Positions 47,301 to 60,561 of a DNA stretch of 64,000 bases are shown piece after piece. A program made the position numbers and the translations under genes. The notes below the pieces were generated by a model that saw nothing but the letters and a program-made list of their open reading frames with translations, did not search any database and was not told where the DNA came from. The first letter of the stretch is position 1. Each line of letters starts with the position of its first letter. This DNA comes from Maea johnstoni (lineage: Eukaryota > Annelida > Polychaeta > Spionida > Magelonidae), in NCBI GenBank assembly GCA_963942565.1, contig OZ012685.1, positions 58,176,667 to 58,240,666 on the forward strand. The letters run 5' to 3'.

Positions 47301-48375
47301 CTTTAGAACATGTCTGGAGGAAGAGTTATTCATGTTTTAATATGGCATATATCATTAGGGGGCAGCAGGAAAAATTCAAGAAGTTTGTATATTTAAGGGG
47401 TAACTAATACAGCCATTGCGTGCCAATGGCTGAGGTAGGGGTACTCTCGTGGCCCCTTACAGGCTCAAATGCCCACGTAACCCCCCACATATGGTAAATA
47501 ACTCTTGGGAAGGTTCTTAGGAAGAGATATCCAGGACTTGGGCTTCATAGGAGGCATAGGGGTCTATATATGAAGGGTAAAAGTTGACCTGTCAAGGCAA
47601 TGGATTTGTTGATGTCGGGGCTTAAAATACCTGAAATAGGGGTAATTTTGACCCCTTATAACAAAAAAATGAGGGTAGTTATGCCTTAATCAGACCCGTA
47701 TTACTTTCGAACATGTCATAAGGAAGAGTTATCCATGTTTTAATATGGCATATATCATTAGGAGGCAGCAGGAAAAATTCAAGAAGTTTGTATATTCAAG
47801 GGGTAACTAATACAGCCATCGCATGCCAATGGCTGAGGTAGGGGTACTTTCAAGGCACCTTACAGGCCCAAATGTCTAATTAACCCCCCACCTAAGGTGG
47901 ATAACACTTGGGAAGGCTCTTAGGAAGAGATATCCAGGACTTGGGCTTCATAGGAGGCATAGGGGTCTACAAATGAAGGGTAAAAGTTGACCTGTCAAGG
48001 CCATGGATTTGTAGATGTCGGGGCTAAAAATACCTGAAATAGGGGTAACTTTGACCCCTTATAACAAAAGAATGAGGGTAGTTATGCCTTAATCAGGCCC
48101 GTATTACTTTAGAACATGTCATAAGGAAGAGTAATCCATGTTTTAATATGGCATATATCATTAGGGGGCAGCAGGAAAAATTCAAGAAGTTTGTATATTT
48201 AAGGGGTAACTAATACAGCCATTGCGTGCCAATGGCTGAGGTAGGGGTACTTTCGTGGCCGCTCACAGGCTCAAATGCCCACGTAACCCCCCAACTAAGG
48301 TAAATAACTCTTGGAGATGTTCTTAGGAAGAGATATCCAGGACTTGGGCTTCATAGAAGGCATAGTGGTCTACAA
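44330..48375. repeat. higher-order block related to 50.75-54.79 kb (offset 6,416 bp)
   Basis: CCTTATAGGCCC (44631/51047), CATAGGCGTC (46.3/52.8 kb) and GCCGCTTAATTACAGG (47046/53462) all recur 6,416 bp later. The last part, from CCCGTATTAC at 46483, is itself duplicated next door at offset 1,938 bp. Confidence 0.8.
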
Positions 48376-48420
48376 GCTTCTTAGGTCTACAAGGTCTACA
48401 AGCATAGTGGTCTACAAGCA
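48376..48420. repeat. scrambled filler at a 1,938-bp duplication junction
   Basis: Between the end of one block (CATAGTGGTCTACAAG) and the start of its copy (CCCGTATTAC) lie about 45 bp made of short rearranged pieces: TCTACAAG occurs several times, CATAGTGGTCTACAAG recurs, and CTTCTTAGG is copied from nearby satellite text. It looks like templated insertion. Confidence 0.85.
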
Positions 48421-51400
48421 CCCGTATTACTTTAGAACATGTCATAAGGAAGAGTTATCCATGTTTTAATATGGCATATATCATTAGGAGGCAGCAGGAA
48501 AAATTCAAGAAATTTGTATATTGAAGGGGTAACTAATACAGCCATCGCATGCCAATGGCTGAGGTAGGGGTACTTTCAAGGCACCTTACAGGCCCAAATG
48601 TCTAATTAACCCCCCACCTAAGGTAAATAACTCTTGGGAAGGCGCTTAGGAAGAGATATTCAGGACTTGGGCTTCATAGGAGGCATAGGGGTCTACAAAT
48701 GAAGGGTAAAATTTGACCTGTCAAGGCCATGGATTTGTAGATGTCGGGGCTAAAAATACCTGAAATAGGGGTAACTTTGACCCCTTATAACAAAAGAAGG
48801 AGGGTAGTTATGCCTTAATCAGACCCGTATTACTTTAGAACATGTCATAAGGAAGAGTTATCCATGTTTTAATATGGCATATATCATTAGGGGGCAGCAG
48901 GAAAAATTCAAGAAGTTTGTATATTTAAGGGGTAACTAATACAGCCATTGCGTGCCAATGGCTGAGGTAGGGGTACTTTCGTGGCCGCTTAATTACAGGC
49001 TCAAATGCTCACGTAACCCCCCACCTAAGGTAAATAACTCTTGGAGATGTTTTAGGAAGAGATATCCAGGACTTGGGCTTCATAGGAGGCATAGGGGTCT
49101 ACAAACGAAGGGTAAAAGTTGACCTGTCAAGGCCATGGATTTGTTGATGTCGGGGCTTAAAATACCTGAAATAGGGGTAACTTTGACCCCTTATAACAAG
49201 AGAATGAGGGTAGTTATGCCTTAATCAGACCCATATTACTTTAGAACATGTCTGGAGGAAGAGTTATTCATGTTTTAATATGGCATATATCATTAGGGGG
49301 CAGCAGGAAAAATTCAAGAAGTTTGTATATTTAAGGGGTAACTAATACAGCCATTGCGTGCCAATGGCTGAGGTAGGGGTACTCTCGTGGCCCCTTACAG
49401 GCTCAAATGCCCACGTAACCCCCCACATATGGTAAATAACTCTTGGGAAGGTTCTTAGGAAGAGATATCCAGGACTTGGGCTTCATAGGAGGCATAGGGG
49501 TCTATATATGAAGGGTAAAAGTTGACCTGTCAAGGCAATGGATTTGTTGATGTCGGGGCTTAAAATACCTGAAATAGGGGTAATTTTGACCCCTTATAAC
49601 AAAAAAATGAGGGTAGTTATGCCTTAATCAGACCCGTATTACTTTCGAACATGTCATAAGGAAGAGTTATCCATGTTTTAATATGGCATATATCATTAGG
49701 AGGCAGCAGGAAAAATTCAAGAAGTTTGTATATTCAAGGGGTAACTAATACAGCCATCGCATGCCAATGGCTGAGGTAGGGGTACTTTCAAGGCACCTTA
49801 CAGGCCCAAATGTCTAATTAACCCCCCACCTAAGGTGGATAACACTTGGGAAGGCTCTTAGGAAGAGATATCCAGGACTTGGGCTTCATAGGAGGCATAG
49901 GGGTCTACAAATGAAGGGTAAAAGTTGACCTGTCAAGGCCATGGATTTGTAGATGTCGGGGCTAAAAATACCTGAAATAGGGGTAACTTTGACCCCTTAT
50001 AACAAAAGAATGAGGGTAGTTATGCCTTAATCAGGCCCGTATTACTTTAGAACATGTCATAAGGAAGAGTAATCCATGTTTTAATATGGCATATATCATT
50101 AGGGGGCAGCAGGAAAAATTCAAGAAGTTTGTATATTTAAGGGGTAACTAATACAGCCATTGCGTGCCAATGGCTGAGGTAGGGGTACTTTCGTGGCCGC
50201 TCACAGGCTCAAATGCCCACGTAACCCCCCAACTAAGGTAAATAACTCTTGGAGATGTTCTTAGGAAGAGATATCCAGGACTTGGGCTTCATAGAAGGCA
50301 TAGTGGTCTACAAATGAAGGGTAAAAGTTGACCTGTCAAGGCCATGGATTTGTTGATGTCGGGGCTTAAAATACCTGAAATAGGGGTAACTTTGACCCCT
50401 TATAACAAAAGAATGAGGGTAGTTATGCCTTAATCAGACCCATATTACTTTAGAACATGTCTTAAGGAAGAGTTATTCATGTTTTAATATGGCATATATC
50501 ATTAGGGGGCAGCAGGAAAAATTCAAGAAGTTTGTATATTTAAGGGATAACTAATACAGCCATTGCGTGCCAATGGCTAAGGTAGGGGTACTTTCGTGGC
50601 CCTTACAGGCTCAAATGCCCACGTAACCCCCCACCTAAGGTAAATAACTCTTGGGAAGGTTCTTAGAAAGAGATATCCAGGACTTGGGCTTCATAGGAGG
50701 CATAGGGGTCTATAAATGAAGGGTAAAAGTTGACCTGTCAAGGCCATGGGGTCTATATATGAAGGGTAAAAGTTGACCTGTCAAGGCAATGGATTTGTTG
50801 ATGTCGGGGCTTAAAATACCTGAAATAGGGGTAACTTTGACCCCTTATAACAAAAGAATGAGGGTAGTTATGCCTCAATCAGACCCGTATTACTTTAGAA
50901 CATGTCCTAAGGAAGAGTTATCCATGTTTTAATATGGCATATATCATTAGGAGGCAGCAGGAAAAATTCAAGAAGTTTGTATATTCAAGGGGTAACTAAT
51001 ACAGCCATCGCATGCCAATGGCTGAGGTAGGGGTACTTTCAAGGCACCTTATAGGCCCAAAGGTCTAATTAACCCCCCACCTAAGGTAAATAACTCTAGG
51101 GAAAGCTCTTAGGAAGAGATATTCAGGACTTGGGCTTCATAGGAGGCATAGGGGTCTAGTTATGAAGGGTAAAAGGTGACCTGTCAAGGCCATGGATTTG
51201 TAGATGTCGGGGCTAAAAATACCTGAAATAGGGGTAACTTTGTCCCCTTATAACAAAAGAATGAGGGTGGTTATGCCTTAATCAGACCCATATTACTTTA
51301 GAACATGTCTTAAGGAAGAGTTATTCATGTTTTAATATGGCATATATCATTAGGGGGCAGCAGGAAAAATTCAAGAAGTTTGTATATTTAAGGGGTAACT

Positions 51401-52898
51401 AATACAGCCATTGCGTGCCAATGGCCGAGGTAGGGGTACTTTCGTGACCCCTTACAGGCTCAAATGCCCACGTAACCCCCCACCTAAGGTGAATAACTCT
51501 TGGGAAGCTTCTTAGGAAGAGATATCCAGGACTTGGGCTTCATAGGAGGCATAGGGGTCTATAAATGAAGGGTAAAAGTTGACCTGTCAAGGCCATGGAT
51601 TTGTTGATGTCGGGGCTAAAAATACCTGAAATAGGGTTAACTTTGACCCCTTATAACAAAAGAATGAGGGTAGTTATGCCTTAATCAGACCCATATTACT
51701 TTAGAACATGTCTTAAGGAAGAGTTATTCATGTTTTAATATGGCATATATCATTAGGGGGCAGCAGGAAAAATTCAAGAAGTTTGTATATTTAAGGGGTA
51801 ACTAATACAGCCATTGTGTGCCAATGGCTGGGGTAGGGGTACTTTCGTGGCCCCTTACAGGCTCAAATGCCCACGTAACCCCCCACCTAAGGTAAATAAC
51901 TCTTGGAGAGGTTCCCAGGAAGAGATATCCAGGACTTGGGCGTCATAGGAGGCATAGGGGTCTATATATGAAGGGTAAAAGTTGACCTGTCAAAGCAATG
52001 GATTTGTTGATGTCGGGGCTTAAAATAGCTGAAATAGGGGTAACTTTGACCCCTTATAACAAAAGAATGAGGGTAGTTATGCCTTAATCAGACCCGTATT
52101 ACTTTAGAACATGTCCTAAGGAAGAGTTATCCATGTTTTAATATGGCATATATCATTAGGAGGCAGCAGGAAAAATTCAAGAAGTTTGTATATTCAAGGG
52201 GTAACTAATACAGCCATCGCATGCCAATGGCTGAGGTAGGGGTACTTTCAAGGCACCTGACAGGCCCAAAGGTCTAATTAACCCCCCACCTAAGGTAAAT
52301 AACTCTCGGGAAGGCTCTTAGGAAGAGATATTCAGGACTTGGGCTTCATAGGAAGCATAGGGGTCTAGTTATGAAGGGTAAAAGGTGACCTGTCAAGGCC
52401 ATGGATTTGTAGATGTCGGGGCTAAAAATACCTGAAATAGGGGTAACTTTGTCCCCTTATAACAAAAGAATGAGGGTAGTTATGCCTTAATCAGACCCAT
52501 ATTACTTTAGAACATGTCTTAAGGAAGAGTTATTCATGTTTTAATATGGCATATATCATTAGGGGGCAGCAGGAAAAATTCAAGAAGTTTGTATATTTAA
52601 GGGGTAACTAATACAGCCATTGCGTGCCAATGGCTGAGGTAGGGGTACTTTCGTGGCCCCTTACAGGCTCAAATGCCCGCGTAACCCCCCACATAAGGTA
52701 AATAACTCTTGGGGAGGTTCTTAGGAAGAGATGTCCAGGACTTGGGCGTCCTAGGAGGCATAGGCGTCTATATATGAAGGGTAAAAGTTGACCTGTCAAG
52801 GCCATTGATTTGTTGATGTCGGGGCTTAAAATACCTGAAATAGGGGTAACTTTGACCCCTTATAACAAAAGAATGAGGGTAGTTATGCCTCAATCAGA
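48421..52898. repeat. 4,478-bp higher-order block, copy 1
   Basis: Begins CCCGTATTAC at 48421, and the identical start follows at 52899 and 57377. Markers GCCGCTTAATTACAGG, AGATGTTTTAGG, GTCTGGAGG and CCATGGGGTC all recur 4,478 bp apart. Very few differences are visible, for example CTCTCGGG against CTCTAGGG near 52,311/56,789. Confidence 0.9.
50701..50800. repeat. 45-bp internal duplication joining two monomer variants
   Basis: The text GAAGGGTAAAAGTTGACCTG occurs twice within about 45 bp. The first copy belongs to a TATAAATG/GGCCATGG monomer, the second to a TATATATG/GGCAATGG monomer, joined at CCATGGGGTCT. The same join recurs at 55,221, so it predates the 4,478-bp duplication. Confidence 0.85.
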
Positions 52899-55800
52899 CC
52901 CGTATTACTTTAGAACATGTCATAAGGAAGAGTTATCCATGTTTTAATATGGCATATATCATTAGGAGGCAGCAGGAAAAATTCAAGAAATTTGTATATT
53001 GAAGGGGTAACTAATACAGCCATCGCATGCCAATGGCTGAGGTAGGGGTACTTTCAAGGCACCTTACAGGCCCAAATGTCTAATTAACCCCCCACCTAAG
53101 GTAAATAACTCTTGGGAAGGCGCTTAGGAAGAGATATTCAGGACTTGGGCTTCATAGGAGGCATAGGGGTCTACAAATGAAGGGTAAAATTTGACCTGTC
53201 AAGGCCATGGATTTGTAGATGTCGGGGCTAAAAATACCTGAAATAGGTGTAACTTTGACCCCTTATAACAAAAGAAGGAGGGTAGTTATGCCTTAATCAG
53301 ACCCGTATTACTTTAGAACATGTCATAAGGAAGAGTTATCCATGTTTTAATATGGCATATATCATTAGGGGGCAGCAGGAAAAATTCAAGAAGTTTGTAT
53401 ATTTAAGGGGTAACTAATACAGCCATTGCGTGCCAATGGCTGAGGTAGGGGTACTTTCGTGGCCGCTTAATTACAGGCTCAAATGCTCACGTAACCCCCC
53501 ACCTAAGGTAAATAACTCTTGGAGATGTTTTAGGAAGAGATATCCAGGACTTGGGCTTCATAGGAGGCATAGGGGTCTACAAACGAAGGGTAAAAGTTGA
53601 CCTGTCAAGGCCATGGATTTGTTGATGTCGGGGCTTAAAATACCTGAAATAGGGGTAACTTTGACCCCTTATAACAAGAGAATGAGGGTAGTTATGCCTT
53701 AATCAGACCCATATTACTTTAGAACATGTCTGGAGGAAGAGTTATTCATGTTTTAATATGGCATATATCATTAGGGGGCAGCAGGAAAAATTCAAGAAGT
53801 TTGTATATTTAAGGGGTAACTAATACAGCCATTGCGTGCCAATGGCTGAGGTAGGGGTACTCTCGTGGCCCCTTACAGGCTCAAATGCCCACGTAACCCC
53901 CCACATATGGTAAATAACTCTTGGGAAGGTTCTTAGGAAGAGATATCCAGGACTTGGGCTTCATAGGAGGCATAGGGGTCTATATATGAAGGGTAAAAGT
54001 TGACCTGTCAAGGCAATGGATTTGTTGATGTCGGGGCTTAAAATACCTGAAATAGGGGTAATTTTGACCCCTTATAACAAAAAAATGAGGGTAGTTATGC
54101 CTTAATCAGACCCGTATTACTTTCGAACATGTCATAAGGAAGAGTTATCCATGTTTTAATATGGCATATATCATTAGGAGGCAGCAGGAAAAATTCAAGA
54201 AGTTTGTATATTCAAGGGGTAACTAATACAGCCATCGCATGCCAATGGCTGAGGTAGGGGTACTTTCAAGGCACCTTACAGGCCCAAATGTCTAATTAAC
54301 CCCCCACCTAAGGTGGATAACACTTGGGAAGGCTCTTAGGAAGAGATATCCAGGACTTGGGCTTCATAGGAGGCATAGGGGTCTACAAATGAAGGGTAAA
54401 AGTTGACCTGTCAAGGCCATGGATTTGTAGATGTCGGGGCTAAAAATACCTGAAATAGGGGTAACTTTGACCCCTTATAACAAAAGAATGAGGGTAGTTA
54501 TGCCTTAATCAGGCCCGTATTACTTTAGAACATGTCATAAGGAAGAGTAATCCATGTTTTAATATGGCATATATCATTAGGGGGCAGCAGGAAAAATTCA
54601 AGAAGTTTGTATATTTAAGGGGTAACTAATACAGCCATTGCGTGCCAATGGCTGAGGTAGGGGTACTTTCGTGGCCGCTCACAGGCTCAAATGCCCACGT
54701 AACCCCCCAACTAAGGTAAATAACTCTTGGAGATGTTCTTAGGAAGAGATATCCAGGACTTGGGCTTCATAGAAGGCATAGTGGTCTACAAATGAAGGGT
54801 AAAAGTTGACCTGTCAAGGCCATGGATTTGTTGATGTCGGGGCTTAAAATACCTGAAATAGGGGTAACTTTGACCCCTGATAACAAAAGAATGAGGGTAG
54901 TTATGCCTTAATCAGACCCATATTACTTTAGAACATGTCTTAAGGAAGAGTTATTCATGTTTTAATATGGCATATATCATTAGGGGGCAGCAGGAAAAAT
55001 TCAAGAAGTTTGTATATTTAAGGGATAACTAATACAGCCATTGCGTGCCAATGGCTAAGGTAGGGGTACTTTCGTGGCCCTTACAGGCTCAAATGCCCAC
55101 GTAACCCCCCACCTAAGGTAAATAACTCTTGGGAAGGTTCTTAGAAAGAGATATCCAGGACTTGGGCTTCATAGGAGGCATAGGGGTCTATAAATGAAGG
55201 GTAAAAGTTGACCTGTCAAGGCCATGGGGTCTATATATGAAGGGTAAAAGTTGACCTGTCAAGGCAATGGATTTGTTGATGTCGGGGCTTAAAATACCTG
55301 AAATAGGGGTAACTTTGACCCCTTATAACAAAAGAATGAGGGTAGTTATGCCTCAATCAGACCCGTATTACTTTAGAACATGTCCTAAGGAAGAGTTATC
55401 CATGTTTTAATATGGCATATATCATTAGGAGGCAGCAGGAAAAATTCAAGAAGTTTGTATATTCAAGGGGTAACTAATACAGCCATCGCATGCCAATGGC
55501 TGAGGTAGGGGTACTTTCAAGGCACCTTATAGGCCCAAAGGTCTAATTAACCCCCCACCTAAGGTAAATAACTCTAGGGAAAGCTCTTAGGAAGAGATAT
55601 TCAGGACTTGGGCTTCATAGGAGGCATAGGGGTCTAGTTATGAAGGGTAAAAGGTGACCTGTCAAGGCCATGGATTTGTAGATGTCGGGGCTAAAAATAC
55701 CTGAAATAGGGGTAACTTTGTCCCCTTATAACAAAAGAATGAGGGTGGTTATGCCTTAATCAGACCCATATTACTTTAGAACATGTCTTAAGGAAGAGTT

Positions 55801-57376
55801 ATTCATGTTTTAATATGGCATATATCATTAGGGGGCAGCAGGAAAAATTCAAGAAGTTTGTATATTTAAGGGGTAACTAATACAGCCATTGCGTGCCAAT
55901 GGCCGAGGTAGGGGTACTTTCGTGACCCCTTACAGGCTCAAATGCCCACGTAACCCCCCACCTAAGGTGAATAACTCTTGGGAAGCTTCTTAGGAAGAGA
56001 TATCCAGGACTTGGGCTTCATAGGAGGCATAGGGGTCTATAAATGAAGGGTAAAAGTTGACCTGTCAAGGCCATGGATTTGTTGATGTCGGGGCTAAAAA
56101 TACCTGAAATAGGGTTAACTTTGACCCCTTATAACAAAAGAATGAGGGTAGTTATGCCTTAATCAGACCCATATTACTTTAGAACATGTCTTAAGGAAGA
56201 GTTATTCATGTTTTAATATGGCATATATCATTAGGGGGCAGCAGGAAAAATTCAAGAAGTTTGTATATTTAAGGGGTAACTAATACAGCCATTGTGTGCC
56301 AATGGCTGGGGTAGGGGTACTTTCGTGGCCCCTTACAGGCTCAAATGCCCACGTAACCCCCCACCTAAGGTAAATAACTCTTGGAGAGGTTCCCAGGAAG
56401 AGATATCCAGGACTTGGGCGTCATAGGAGGCATAGGGGTCTATATATGAAGGGTAAAAGTTGACCTGTCAAAGCAATGGATTTGTTGATGTCGGGGCTTA
56501 AAATAGCTGAAATAGGGGTAACTTTGACCCCTTATAACAAAAGAATGAGGGTAGTTATGCCTTAATCAGACCCGTATTACTTTAGAACATGTCCTAAGGA
56601 AGAGTTATCCATGTTTTAATATGGCATATATCATTAGGAGGCAGCAGGAAAAATTCAAGAAGTTTGTATATTCAAGGGGTAACTAATACAGCCATCGCAT
56701 GCCAATGGCTGAGGTAGGGGTACTTTCAAGGCACCTGACAGGCCCAAAGGTCTAATTAACCCCCCACCTAAGGTAAATAACTCTAGGGAAGGCTCTTAGG
56801 AAGAGATATTCAGGACTTGGGCTTCATAGGAAGCATAGGGGTCTAGTTATGAAGGGTAAAAGGTGACCTGTCAAGGCCATGGATTTGTAGATGTCGGGGC
56901 TAAAAATACCTGAAATAGGGGTAACTTTGTCCCCTTATAACAAAAGAATGAGGGTAGTTATGCCTTAATCAGACCCATATTACTTTAGAACATGTCTTAA
57001 GGAAGAGTTATTCATGTTTTAATATGGCATATATCATTAGGGGGCAGCAGGAAAAATTCAAGAAGTTTGTATATTTAAGGGGTAACTAATACAGCCATTG
57101 CGTGCCAATGGCTGAGGTAGGGGTACTTTCGTGGCCCCTTACAGGCTCAAATGCCCGCGTAACCCCCCACCTAAGGTAAATAACTCTTGGGGAGGTTCTT
57201 AGGAAGAGATGCCCAGGACTTGGGCGTCCTAGGAGGCATAGGCGTCTATATATGAAGGGTATAAGTTGACCTGTCAAGGCCATTGATTTGTTGATGTCGG
57301 GGCTTAAAATACCTGAAATAGGGGTAACTTTGACCCCTTATAACAAAAGAATGAGGGTAGTTATGCCTCAATCAGA
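52899..57376. repeat. 4,478-bp higher-order block, copy 2
   Basis: Immediate tandem partner of 48,421-52,898 with the same marker order and only scattered differences (for example GACCCCTGATAAC at about 54,873). Confidence 0.9.
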
Positions 57377-60326
57377 CCCGTATTACTTTAGAACATGTCT
57401 TAAGGAAGAGTTATTCATGTTTTAATATGGCATATATCATTAGGGGGCAGCAGGAAAAATTCAAGAAGTTTGTATATTTAAGGGGTAACTAATACAGCCA
57501 TTGCGTGCCAATGGCTGAGGTAGGGGTACTCTCGTGGCCCCTTACAGGCTCAAATGCCCACGTAACCCCCCACATATGGTAAATAACTCTTGGGAAGGTT
57601 CTTAGGAAGAGATATCCAGGACTTGGGCTTCATAGGAGGCATAGGGGTCTATATATGAAGGGTAAAAGTTGACCTGTCAAGGCAATGGATTTGTTGATGT
57701 CGGGGCTTAAAATACCTGAAATAGGGGCAATTTTGACCCCTTATAACAAAAAAATGAGGGTAGTTATGCCTTAATCAGACCCGTATTACTTTCGAACATG
57801 TCATGAGGAAGAGTTATCCATGTTTTAATATGGCATATATCATTAGGAGGCAGCAGGAAAAATTCAAGAAGTTTGTATATTCAAGGGGTAACTAATACAG
57901 CCATCGCATGCCAATGGCTGAGGTAGGGGTACTTTCAAGGCACCTTACAGGCCCAAATGTCTAATTAACCCCCCACCTAAGGTGGATAACACTTGGGAAG
58001 GCTCTTAGGAAGAGATATCCAGGACTTGGGCTTCATAGGAGGCATAGGGGTCTACAAATGAAGGGTAAAAGTTGACCTGTCAAGGCCATGGATTTGTAGA
58101 TGTCGGGGCTAAAAATACCTGAAATAGGGGTAACTTTGACCCCTTATAACAAAAGAATGAGGGTAGTTATGCCTTAATCAGGCCCGTATTACTTTAGAAC
58201 ATGTCATAAGGAAGAGTAATCCATGTTTTAATATGGCATATATCATTAGGGGGCAGCAGGAAAAATTCAAGAAGTTTGTATATTTAAGGGGTAACTAATA
58301 CAGCCATTGCGTGCCAATGGCTGAGGTAGGGGTACTTTCGTGGCCGCTCACAGGCTCAAATGCCCACGTAACCCCCCAACTAAGGTAAATAACTCTTGGA
58401 GATGTTCTTAGGAAGAGATATCCAGGACTTGGGCTTCATAGAAGGCATAGTGGTCTACAAATGAAGGGTAAAAGTTGACCTGTCAAGGCCATGGATTTGT
58501 TGATGTCGGGGCTTAAAATACCTGAAATAGGGGTAACTTTGACCCCTTATAACAAGAGAATGAGGGTAGTTATGCCTTAATCAGACCCATATTACTTTAG
58601 AACATGTCTTAAGGAAGAGTTATTCATGTTTTAATATGGCATATATCATTAGGGGGCAGCAGGAAAAATTCAAGAAGTTTGTATATTTAAGGGATAACTA
58701 ATACAGCCATTGCGTGCCAATGGCTAAGGTAGGGGTACTTTCGTGGCCCTTACAGGCTCAAATGCCCACGTAACCCCCCACCTAAGGTAAATAACTCTTG
58801 GGAAGGTTCTTAGAAAGAGATATCCAGGACTTGGGCTTCATAGGAGGCATAGGGGTCTATAAATGAAGGGTAAAAGTTGACCTGTCAAGGCCATGGATTT
58901 GTTGATGTCGGGGCTTAAAATACCTGAAATAGGGGTAACTTTGACCCCTTATAACAAAAGAATGAGGGTAGTTATGCCTTAATCAGACCCATATTACTTT
59001 AGAACATGTCTTAAGGAAGAGTTATTCATGTTTTAATATGGCATATATCATTAGGGGGCAGCAGGAAAAATTCAAGAAGTTTGTATATTTAAGGGGTAAC
59101 TAATACAGCCATTGCGTGCCAATGGCTGGGGTAGGGGTACTTTCGTGGCCCCTTACAGGCTCAAATGCCCACGTAACCCCCCACCTAAGGTAAATAACTC
59201 TTGGAGAGGTTCCCAGGAAGAGATATCCAGGACTTGGGCGTCATAGGAGGCATAGGGGTCTATATATGAAGGGTAAAAGTTGACCTGTCAAAGCAATGGA
59301 TTTGTTGATGTCGGGGCTTAAAATAGCTGAAATAGGGGTAACTTTGACCCCTTATAACAAAAGAATGAGGGTAGTTATGCCTTAATCAGACCCGTATTAC
59401 TTTAGAACATGTCCTAAGGAAGAGTTATCCATGTTTTAATATGGCATATATCATTAGGAGGCAGCAGGAAAAATTCAAGAAGTTTGTATATTCAAGGGGT
59501 AACTAATACAGCCATCGCATGCCAATGGCTGAGGTAGGGGTACTTTCAAGGCACCTTACAGGCCCAAAGGTCTAATTAACCCCCCACCTAAGGTAAATAA
59601 CTCTAGGGAAAGCTCTTAGGAAGAGATATTCAGGACTTGGGCTTCATAGGAGGCATAGGGGTCTAGTTATGAAGGGTAAAAGGTGACCTGTCAAGGCCAT
59701 GGATTTGTAGATGTCGGGGCTAAAAATACCTGAAATAGGGGTAACTTTGTCCCCTTATAACAAAAGAATGAGGATGGTTATGCCTTAATCAGACCCATAT
59801 TACTTTAGAACATGTCTTAAGGAAGAGTTATTCATGTTTTAATATGGCATATATCATTAGGGGGCAGCAGGAAAAATTCAAGAAGTTTGTATATTTAAGG
59901 GGTAACTAATACAGCCATTGCGTGCCAATGGCCGAGGTAGGGGTACTTTCGTGACCCCTTACAGGCTCAAATGCCCACGTAACCCCCCACCTAAGGTGAA
60001 TAACTCCTGGGAAGCTTCTTAGGAAGAGATATCCAGGACTTGGGCTTCATAGGAGGCATAGGGGTCTATAAATGAAGGGTAAAAGTTGACCTGTCAAGGC
60101 CATGGATTTGTTGATGTCGGGGCTAAAAATACCTGAAATAGGGTTAACTTTGACCCCTTATAACAAAAGAATGAGGGTAGTTATGCCTTAATCAGACCCA
60201 TATTACTTTAGAACATGTCTTAAGGAAGAGTTATTCATGTTTTAATATGGCATATATCATTAGGGGGCAGCAGGAAAAATTCAAGAAGTTTGTATATTTA
60301 AGGGGTAACTAATACAGCCATTGCGT
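57377..60326. repeat. third, shortened copy of the 4,478-bp block
   Basis: Starts like the other copies but within about 20 bp switches to the GTCTTAAGG variant. It then continues with the CACATATGG marker at 57571, an offset of 3,669 from 53,902, so about two monomers are missing. The CCATGGGGTC join and several following monomers are also absent. Confidence 0.75.
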
Positions 60327-60333
60327 GCCATCG

Positions 60334-60561
60334 CCTACCTTAGCCTACCTTAGCCATTGGCACGCAATGGCTGTATTAGTTATCCCTTAAATATACAAAC
60401 TTCTTGAATTTTTCCTGCTGCCCCCTAATGATATATGCCATATTAAAACATGAATAACTCTTCCTTAAGACATGTTCTAAAGTAATATGGGTCTGATTAA
60501 GGCATAACTACCCTCATTCTTTTGTTATAAGGGGTCAAAGTTACCCCTATTTCAGGTATTT
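60334..60561. repeat. second inverted satellite segment
   Basis: About 228 bp in reverse orientation. It carries the paired variants AAGGGATAAC and GGCTAAGG, found together upstream at 58.69-58.73 kb (also 50.55 and 55.03 kb), so the source is probably about 1.6 kb away. The left junction contains a 10-bp duplication (TAGCCTACCT twice). The right junction lies in TTCAGGTATTTCAAATGG. Confidence 0.85.
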
